Below are positions 1-5,471 of a DNA stretch of 10,755 bases, one piece after another. The DNA comes from Cyclobacteriaceae bacterium (lineage in GTDB: Bacteria; Bacteroidota; Bacteroidia; Cytophagales; Cyclobacteriaceae): assembly GCA_028279155.1 (NCBI GenBank), contig JANQST010000423.1, positions 1 to 10,755 on the forward strand, in the 5' to 3' direction. The notes under the pieces were generated by a model. That model was not told the DNA's origin. It was given only the letters and a program-made list of their open reading frames with translations, and did no database searches. The position numbers were made by a program, and so were the translations under genes. The number at the start of each line of letters is the position of its first letter. Position 1 is the stretch's first letter.

Positions 1-74
1 GCATTGCGGATCATGGAAGACCAAAGGATAATCGCTGGCAACTTAGCAATAATCCTCCAATCTTCGCAGTAGGT
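1..74. other. Non-coding stretch downstream of the hydrolase gene
   Basis: These 74 bases follow the stop codon of the hydrolase-like gene on the minus strand. I see no recognisable gene. Short open frames cross the stretch on both strands but are cut by the window edge and have no recognisable protein content. An imperfect inverted repeat (26-35 against 46-55, 8 of 10 positions pairing) has no T-run after it in either direction, so I do not call a terminator. A convergent plus-strand gene ending near position 72 is possible but cannot be shown. Confidence 0.4.
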
Positions 75-1064
75 TCACCTTACCACTTGAAATGTGTTCA
101 ATTTATTCTCAAGAAATTCATTGATTACTCCGAACAATTTTTCAGGCTGATCCTCAACCATCATGGCATTGGTATCTGTAAGAGCTATTATAGATATCGA
201 GTCACTTGCTGGTCTTGCCCCAATCCAACTATGATGGAAAAAGGGAGCCAGGTAGGACGTTTCGGTTCGAGTCAGCAACTCTTCAGTAAATGATGGTAGA
301 ACAACCAAGACTGGTACATTAAGTTTTGAATACTCCAAACTTAGGTCTGTACAATAGTACTCACATAAATACCGCACAGCCGTTGGAATTGGAACTTCCG
401 ACATCATGTCCCAATACCCAAATGACCTGACCGAATCTTTTGCAAACATCTTTTTGTGAAAATTGCCATTGTCCCAGGTGGTTTTATCAACGGTCTTAAA
501 CCATTGCGGTCCAAGATACCTTTCCACATAAGCTATTCTTTGATCAAGATTCCTGGGTTCATAGACTGGGTATGTTGAGGTGAACTTAGCCATCCCGCTC
601 ATGACTATCACCTTGGAAACTTTTTCAGGATTGTCCATAGCGAAGCGCATGGCAATCATATTGCTGTAGGTGAAATAGCTCACCAAAATGGTGTTTGTGA
701 TATTTTCTTTTTCAATTAGCTGATTCATTCCTTCTAGAATGCCTTTGGTCCAGTTGAGGTCCTGAAAATTGGCTGGATCTTCTGGCATAGGAGGAGCTGG
801 AGTATTTCCAAACCCAGGCAATGTCACCGCATAAATTTTGAAATCCGATTTGTACTCTTCAATGAAGTTTTGAAAAATAGTAAAGTCAAATCCCCATCCA
901 GGAAGTAAAATCATCGATTTGTCTCCACTTCCAAATTCTTGGACCTCTCCGAGTTCACCCCATTCTCCTGGAGAATAACCTTCCGGGTGTGAAAAATTGT
1001 TGATTTCCTGGGCTTTCAATAAAATGACAGAAAGCATCAGGATTAGTAGCATTGTCTTTTTCAT
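75..1064 (-). CDS. Secreted alpha/beta-hydrolase-fold protein with a degenerate catalytic triad
   Basis: This 329-residue protein has the order of an alpha/beta hydrolase. An N-terminal signal peptide (basic MKKT, hydrophobic core about 5-16, likely cleavage A18-Q19) predicts Sec export to the periplasm or beyond. An oxyanion-hole strand-loop (LLPGWG, 53-58), a TLPGFG segment (81-86), a nucleophile-elbow region (about 127-142, ending in MIAMRFA) and a C-terminal helix after an E-D-Q-P motif (304-307) follow. The elbow reads Y-F-T-Y-S (130-134) instead of G-x-S-x-G, so Thr132 sits at the nucleophile position. Asn299 sits where the catalytic His usually precedes E304 by five residues, and the loop after VPVLVVL (250-256) has no clear Asp. 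C234 and C238 could form a disulfide. The family assignment is fairly safe; loss of activity is inference from alignment by eye. The start gives a complete signal peptide. The gene lies 54 bases after the AraC-type gene and is probably cotranscribed with it. Confidence 0.82.
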   Translation of the reverse strand: MKKTMLLILMLSVILLKAQEINNFSHPEGYSPGEWGELGEVQEFGSGDKSMILLPGWGFDFTIFQNFIEEYKSDFKIYAVTLPGFGNTPAPPMPEDPANFQDLNWTKGILEGMNQLIEKENITNTILVSYFTYSNMIAMRFAMDNPEKVSKVIVMSGMAKFTSTYPVYEPRNLDQRIAYVERYLGPQWFKTVDKTTWDNGNFHKKMFAKDSVRSFGYWDMMSEVPIPTAVRYLCEYYCTDLSLEYSKLNVPVLVVLPSFTEELLTRTETSYLAPFFHHSWIGARPASDSISIIALTDTNAMMVEDQPEKLFGVINEFLENKLNTFQVVR

Positions 1065-1085
1065 GAGTTTATTGTTTTAAACTCA
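1064..1085. repeat. Perfect 8-bp inverted repeat at the hydrolase start codon
   Basis: TGAGTTTA and TAAACTCA flank a six-base loop (ttgttt on the plus strand). The right-hand end in the direction of transcription includes the first base of the hydrolase ATG. It could be a protein-binding palindrome or an mRNA hairpin that hides the ribosome-binding region. No T-run follows that would make it a terminator. The pairing is directly visible; any role is inference. The stem is AT-rich and so weak. Confidence 0.45.
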
Positions 1086-1118
1086 ATGTACGGTCGACGT
1101 AAACCGAGGAGGTGCTAC

Positions 1119-2300
1119 TCAATTGATTGAGACCTGATTTTCCTGCAGGTTACGATAAGTTGTTGGAGTCAGACCAGTTAACTTCTTGAAGTTTCTCAGA
1201 AATGAAGCTTTGTTGGAAAAGCCACTGTCAAAAGCGATATGAAGGATCTTCGCTTCCTGGTACTCTGATGATCTGAGAATTTTTTTCGAATGCTCGATTC
1301 GGTATTGATTGATAAAGTCGTAGAAATTTGTGTTTAATCCTACATTAAGAAGTTGAGATAATTGATGTTTCGAAATGTTGAGAAGCTGACCAATATCATC
1401 AGCGGAAACCTCTGATTGTAAATAAGGTTGATTTGAGACCATTACCTCTTCTAACTGCTTTTTCAATGAGCCCATTTTTTCCTCACCAATAGCTGAGAAT
1501 TGGTAGTTGGATTGCTGATTTCCATTGAAAAGTCCTGGGCTTAGGTACGCTACGTAACCGATTGCATGAATTAAGATGGTGAGACTTATGAGGTTCACAT
1601 GAAAGTAGATCATGGTGATTTCAGGAAATGCTCTTACAAGGATTGAAAAGATCAAGCTTAGAAACATGTAGGAAAAGAAACCGATAGAAGCTTTTTTCAG
1701 CCAGTTGATCTTATTACGTTCCTTGGTACTTGATGGCTTAGGCAGGTCTTTTAATAATTTATAGGAAGCGAAAAAGTACCAAAATGTGCTTCCGATGTAG
1801 ATAAGAAAGCCCACGAAGTAGATACTGAATTCCCAACCACCCGTATTTTGAAGGCTATACTCGTATATTCTGATTTTTATATCCCCACTCAACCTATAAA
1901 ATGGAAGTAGAATTATAAGCTCAAAAGCAAAGGGGAGAAGATGGATTACATCTTTAGGTTTTAATTTGAAATTGACAGTAAGCGATGAGCGAATGTATGT
2001 GTAAAACAATGGTCCGATGAGGAAGATGATCGGTAGGGTCACAAAATAGAGATGTGGGAGCTGCTTGATGTATCCGGAGGAATAAATCACATTTTCAGTG
2101 AGATAAAACGAGAACAGTAGAATCAGAAAAACCAGATAGGTTGAATTTCTGGCACTTTTTCTCAAAACCAACAGAGATGCCAGGAACACACCATGAAAGG
2201 CTGCGAACAGGTAGAGGATCTCAAATAATTTGAATTGAAGAGACAAAACTTTTGACTTTCTATTAAAAGTAACATGGATCAGGCTACTTTCAATGGACAT
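1119..2300 (-). CDS. Membrane-bound AraC-family transcriptional regulator (seven predicted TM helices plus HTH)
   Basis: The protein has 393 residues. About seven hydrophobic segments (roughly 27-46, 54-72, 84-103, 117-134, 157-178, 205-223, 230-253) are followed by a cytoplasmic linker and a C-terminal AraC/XylS DNA-binding domain. The domain has two helix-turn-helix units: about 298-317 (A-D-D-I-G-Q-L-L-N-I-S-K) and about 350-371 (I-A-F-D-S-G-F-S-N-K-A-S-F-L-R-N-F-K-K). It closes with the signature T-G-L-T-P-T-T-Y-R (375-383). This arrangement is common in Bacteroidota, where the membrane part is thought to sense a signal and the HTH acts from the membrane; the ligand is unknown. The start lies 23 bases after the permease stop, and the hydrolase gene follows 54 bases downstream, so cotranscription is likely. 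About 20 residues precede the first helix, a little longer than I would expect, but no better ATG is visible. Confidence 0.88.
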   Translation of the reverse strand: MSIESSLIHVTFNRKSKVLSLQFKLFEILYLFAAFHGVFLASLLVLRKSARNSTYLVFLILLFSFYLTENVIYSSGYIKQLPHLYFVTLPIIFLIGPLFYTYIRSSLTVNFKLKPKDVIHLLPFAFELIILLPFYRLSGDIKIRIYEYSLQNTGGWEFSIYFVGFLIYIGSTFWYFFASYKLLKDLPKPSSTKERNKINWLKKASIGFFSYMFLSLIFSILVRAFPEITMIYFHVNLISLTILIHAIGYVAYLSPGLFNGNQQSNYQFSAIGEEKMGSLKKQLEEVMVSNQPYLQSEVSADDIGQLLNISKHQLSQLLNVGLNTNFYDFINQYRIEHSKKILRSSEYQEAKILHIAFDSGFSNKASFLRNFKKLTGLTPTTYRNLQENQVSIN

Positions 2301-2313
2301 GTAAAAATGAACG

Positions 2314-2331
2314 TTAGACTGGCTTACTCAT
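2314..2331 (-). other. Five-codon mini-ORF overlapping the permease stop, ahead of the AraC-type gene
   Basis: The permease stop is embedded in ATGAGTAAGCCA, which opens a second frame reading M-S-K-P-V followed by TAA, 13 bases before the AraC-type start. The arrangement mirrors the ATGAATAA overlaps that start the two upstream permeases, and its first four codons (ATG AGT AAG CCA) resemble the start of the 886-residue permease (ATG AAT AAG CCA). It may be a remnant of a further permease start or a re-initiation device linking permease and regulator translation. Coincidence caused by the conserved K-D-E-stop ending is quite possible. Confidence 0.25.
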
Positions 2332-5071
2332 CCTTTAAAGACAGTACTGGATTTTTATTCGCAGTACTGATTGATTGATATCCTATTGTAATGATTGCTA
2401 TCATTAATGCACTAAAAGCGGCCGCTGCAAAAACCCAAAGATCAATCGGAGTTCGATAGGCAAATCCATTTAACCATTGATCTACAAGGTAATACGTGAT
2501 CGGAGTTGCGATTAAAATTGAGATGAGTATAAGCTTGGTAAATTCGGATGAGAATATCCAGACTATTTCAGAGGCGTTAGCTCCAAGCACTTTTCTGATT
2601 CCCAATTCCTTAGTACGTTGTTCAGCTGTGAATGCAGCCAGTCCAAATAATCCAAGACAAGCTATGACAATAGCCATGAATGTAAACAGATTTAGAACTG
2701 TTCCCATTCGTTGTTCAGATCGGAACGTGTTTTCAAATTCCTGATCCATAAAACTATACTCAAATGGGACTGTTGAATCAATTTCAGCAATTTCTCCTTC
2801 AAGATCAGCTAAAAGTGAAAGAAGTTCACTCGAATTTGTAATTGTATTCTGATCAAGTCGCATGGAATAGTAAGATAATCCGGCACCATAGTCCCAAACT
2901 TTATCATTGAAATGATGGATGATAACCAGAGGACGTATTTCCCTCTTGACACTATTGAAATTGAAGTCTTTCACCACTCCAATCACCTCAAATTCATCTT
3001 CATCACCAGATGCCAGCTTAACAATTTTACCGATAGGAGAGTCTATGTCAAATGATCCCTTTTCACCCCAACCCAACGTCTTAACTGCAGTCTCATTAAG
3101 AACCACTTTGTATTTATCATTGGGTCTTGAGGGGTCAAAATTTCTTCCTGCAAGAAATTCAAGTTCCAACAAATCCAGGTAATCTTCTTCGGTCCTCACA
3201 TTGCTGAGTTGTACCACATGATCACCGCCTTTTGCTTTGTAGCGATCTCCGGACCAAATATTCGGTGGGAGACCAAACGATTTGCCTACGTTGGTAAAAG
3301 CAGGGTTTGATTCCAACTTTGTCTTTAGCACTTCAGTATCAAACCCGAATTGTTCAATGTTGTGAAGTTGCAAAATGTTGTTTCGAGCAAAGCCCACATC
3401 CATAGCCGAAGCATATGACAATTGTTTTTGCACGAAAAAGGTACAAATGATAAGGGCGATTGAAATAGTAAATTGAAATACAACCAATCCGTTTCTGAGG
3501 CCCTTTCCATTGAAACCAATGCTAAGCTTGCCTTTCAATGTTTCTATTGGTTTAAAGGCAGATAGATAAAAGGCTGGGTAGCTTCCTGCCAGGAGTCCTA
3601 AGAGAATAATGAACAACAGGACTATTCCATAGAACATAGGGTTGTTAAGGTGAGGCAATAGGGAAATGTTCTTGTCTGCAAGGGAATTAAATGCATCAAT
3701 TGAACCGTGAACAATGAAAAAAGCCAGTAACGTACTTGTTAATACGAATAAGATTGACTCCAGTATAAACTGATACCATAGTGCTTTTCTCTCCGAGCCA
3801 AGCACTTTTCTAATTCCAACTTCTTTCGCACGATTGGCTGAACGAGCAGTTGAAAGATTCATAAAATTGATCGCTGAAAGCAGTAACACCAATATTCCTA
3901 TTGCCCCAAAAATTTTGACAAACTGAGGATTCCCTGTTGGCCCAAAGGAATGTACGCTGGGTGAGCCTGAGCTGTAAATCTCTGATAAAGGTTGTAAGTC
4001 CAACTTCCATGGATGTCCGTTGGTAAATTCTTCGAAGGATTGATTGAAAATTCGTTCTGTGGTAGGTGGAGCCCACTTTGGAGGTAATACTTGAATATTT
4101 TCTTCAACTCGAGAAATGTTCGTCCCTTCCTTTACTAAACCATATGTTGAAAATGCAGTCCAAATCCATTTCCACCCATGCATTTGCATCATTTCTGATT
4201 GGCTTTTTAGTGATACAAGTACATCAAATTGAATGTGGGATTTATGAGGAACATCAGAAACAATACCTTTGACCGTATATGTTTTCCAGGACCCATCATA
4301 GTCTTTTAATTCTACCGTTCTTCCTAAGACGTTCTCAGGAAATACATCCTCACCGAAGTATTTATAGGCTGTTTCGAGAGTCAGTACCATATTCATTGAC
4401 TCGAGAAATACGGTTTCTGGATTTCCGACCAAAAAATCGAATGAGAAAACATCAAAGAAATTTTCCTCTGCAGCGTAAAATTTGGTTTCCTTGAATGCAG
4501 TTGAATGTTCGGCATTGAGGCCAATGGCCACCGTTTGAGAGCCAAGGCTCAATAGCCTTGTTACCTGTTCGAATTCAGGGACATCTTCTCTTAAAGCAGT
4601 GGCGACATTGGGTCCTGTACTGGATGATAATTGATTCCAGTCGCCCCAAATGTTCGGCTGATTGACTCTGTAGATACGATCGGCTTTTTTGTGGAAGGTA
4701 TCATAGGTTAGTTCATCATGAACATAAAGTCCGATCAAGATGCAAGTGCCAACTCCGAAAGTTAATCCGAGGATATTTAAAACAGTGAATTGTTTCTGCC
4801 TCAACGCATTTCGCCAGGCGATTTTAAACATGCTTCTGAACATAATGAATGTAGTATTTTGAGTTCTGAAAGGACCGATGGAAAGAAAACCGAACATTAA
4901 ATGAAAAGCATCGATCCATCTCATGAATTGAGCATAGAACTTTCCTTTTGATAATCGTTCTTCATACATCTCGTGAAGATCTCCCAGGAATTCCTCCAGC
5001 AAGGTTTCGTCTATTGTCCTAGATAGCATCCAACGAATAATGGATGCGCCCTTTTTCATTTTTTTAGACAT
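2324..5071 (-). CDS. FtsX/MacB-type ABC transporter permease with N-terminal prefix domain, 915 aa
   Basis: A cytoplasmic prefix (1 to about 76) carries the core E-F-L-G-D-L-H-E-M-Y-E-E-R-L (27-40). Met77 (MFRSMFKIAWRNAL) marks where prefix-less relatives normally begin. Then come TM1 (about 96-117), a first MacB-type periplasmic domain (about 120-380), three FtsX helices (about 386-406, 432-455, 480-503), TM5 (527-548), a second periplasmic domain (about 550-785) and three further helices (792-816, 845-864, 877-898). The two FtsX halves carry matching motifs: A-K-E-V-G-I-R-K-V-L-G-S (415-426) and T-K-E-L-G-I-R-K-V-L-G-A (820-831). The protein ends in NPVLSLKDE. It starts only 4 bases after the PadR stop, so the two are one transcript. 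Family knowledge: such proteins couple cytoplasmic ATP hydrolysis to movements in the periplasm, often for export of peptides, lipoproteins or drugs. The substrate is unknown and no ATPase is nearby. Confidence 0.9.
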   Translation of the reverse strand: MSKKMKKGASIIRWMLSRTIDETLLEEFLGDLHEMYEERLSKGKFYAQFMRWIDAFHLMFGFLSIGPFRTQNTTFIMFRSMFKIAWRNALRQKQFTVLNILGLTFGVGTCILIGLYVHDELTYDTFHKKADRIYRVNQPNIWGDWNQLSSSTGPNVATALREDVPEFEQVTRLLSLGSQTVAIGLNAEHSTAFKETKFYAAEENFFDVFSFDFLVGNPETVFLESMNMVLTLETAYKYFGEDVFPENVLGRTVELKDYDGSWKTYTVKGIVSDVPHKSHIQFDVLVSLKSQSEMMQMHGWKWIWTAFSTYGLVKEGTNISRVEENIQVLPPKWAPPTTERIFNQSFEEFTNGHPWKLDLQPLSEIYSSGSPSVHSFGPTGNPQFVKIFGAIGILVLLLSAINFMNLSTARSANRAKEVGIRKVLGSERKALWYQFILESILFVLTSTLLAFFIVHGSIDAFNSLADKNISLLPHLNNPMFYGIVLLFIILLGLLAGSYPAFYLSAFKPIETLKGKLSIGFNGKGLRNGLVVFQFTISIALIICTFFVQKQLSYASAMDVGFARNNILQLHNIEQFGFDTEVLKTKLESNPAFTNVGKSFGLPPNIWSGDRYKAKGGDHVVQLSNVRTEEDYLDLLELEFLAGRNFDPSRPNDKYKVVLNETAVKTLGWGEKGSFDIDSPIGKIVKLASGDEDEFEVIGVVKDFNFNSVKREIRPLVIIHHFNDKVWDYGAGLSYYSMRLDQNTITNSSELLSLLADLEGEIAEIDSTVPFEYSFMDQEFENTFRSEQRMGTVLNLFTFMAIVIACLGLFGLAAFTAEQRTKELGIRKVLGANASEIVWIFSSEFTKLILISILIATPITYYLVDQWLNGFAYRTPIDLWVFAAAAFSALMIAIITIGYQSISTANKNPVLSLKDE

Positions 5072-5075
5072 GAGC

Positions 5076-5399
5076 TTACTGTTTTAACTGTGGAATGAAT
5101 TGCCACATTTTTTGACGAACATCCTGAGCTGCTTGCAACTGTTGCATCCCGGTTTCTGTGATTGAAAACAGACGTTTTCGACGATCTCCTCTTTTTTCAC
5201 TGTTGCCACCCAATTTTGATTTGAGAAAACCTTTGTCCTGGAGCCTGTAGAGGGTGATATGTACTGCCCCTAATAAAATGCTTCTTCCTGAGTGCTTCTC
5301 AACTTCCTTTTTTACCGATATTCCGTACGCTGATCCATCAAGTATGCACACAGCTAGAAGTATGAGCTCTTCAAATTCGCCTAGTCCTTTATTCTTCAT
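5076..5399 (-). CDS. PadR-family transcriptional repressor
   Basis: This 107-residue protein is a short PadR-type winged-helix regulator. The N-terminal part G-E-F-E-E-L-I-L-L-A-V (7-17) and A-Y-G-I-S-V (24-29), the recognition-helix region G-A-V-H-I-T-L-Y-R-L-Q-D-K-G-F-L (44-59) and the basic wing R-G-D-R-R-K-R-L-F-S-I-T-E-T-G (70-84) match the family closely. The C-terminal helix is short, as in the minimal PadR group. PadR proteins are usually dimeric repressors released by small molecules, and they often control the transporter encoded beside them. The stop lies 4 bases before the start of the 915-residue permease, which points to that gene as its direct partner. The AT-rich repeats upstream (5403-5446) suggest autoregulation. 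PadR genes next to prefix-bearing or duplicated permeases are a recurrent pairing, best known from Acidobacteria. Confidence 0.93.
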   Translation of the reverse strand: MKNKGLGEFEELILLAVCILDGSAYGISVKKEVEKHSGRSILLGAVHITLYRLQDKGFLKSKLGGNSEKRGDRRKRLFSITETGMQQLQAAQDVRQKMWQFIPQLKQ

Positions 5400-5402
5400 T
5401 TA

Positions 5403-5446
5403 GATATACAATGTATAATATACAAAATTATAACAAATAATATACA
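5403..5446 (-). promoter_or_regulatory. Repeat cluster, candidate PadR operator
   Basis: Read on the minus strand, TGTATATTAT occurs twice (5437-5446 and 5415-5424, 22 bases apart) and TGTATAT a third time (in 5403-5410). The middle copy forms a perfect odd-centred palindrome TGTATATTATACA (5412-5424), which overlaps the promoter-like element by two bases (5423-5424) and lies 12 bases before the PadR start. PadR proteins commonly bind AT-rich dyads of the ATGT/ACAT type. The repeats are visible; binding is inference. The AT-rich base composition raises the chance of such matches, but three copies in 44 bases in the only real intergenic gap is notable. Confidence 0.55.
5423..5430 (-). promoter_or_regulatory. 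Possible Bacteroidota-type -7 element (TAnnTTTG) for the padR operon
   Basis: On the minus strand TAATTTTG fits the Bacteroidota sigma consensus TAnnTTTG. It overlaps a TATAAT sequence by four bases and lies about 23 bases before the PadR ATG, giving a short or near-leaderless 5' end. A convincing TTTG at the -33 position is missing at the expected spacing, so the call is moderate. Its overlap with the palindrome at 5412-5424 would suit repression by occlusion. Confidence 0.45.
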
Positions 5447-5471
5447 TCGTACGGAGATAAAGTAAATAAGG

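Noticed and set aside
26..55. Inverted repeat GGATAATCGC / GCAATAATCC as a transcription terminator
   Set aside because: Two of ten pairs are mismatched, the loop is ten bases and no T-run follows on either strand.
3..293. Plus-strand open frame running in from the left edge over the end of the hydrolase gene
   Set aside because: It lies mostly antisense to a well-supported gene and has no recognisable domain. Its open state over about 97 codons is not enough evidence. Only comparison with sequence left of the window could revive it.
1104..1116. AGCACCTCCTCGG on the minus strand resembling the 16S rRNA anti-Shine-Dalgarno tail, or GGAGG on the plus strand as a ribosome-binding site
   Set aside because: On the plus strand no ATG follows at a suitable distance. 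On the minus strand it lies in a short gap with no other rRNA similarity, so chance is the simplest reading.
3810..4107. Overlapping minus-strand frames (3810-4076 and 3898-4107) within the 915-aa permease
   Set aside because: They are out-of-frame shadows of a continuous permease with conserved motifs on both sides. There is no sign of a frameshift.
5400..5471. Rho-independent terminator after the 886-aa permease
   Set aside because: The dyad here is AT-only apart from one G/C pair and has no GC-rich stem or T-run placed for termination. It reads better as an operator.
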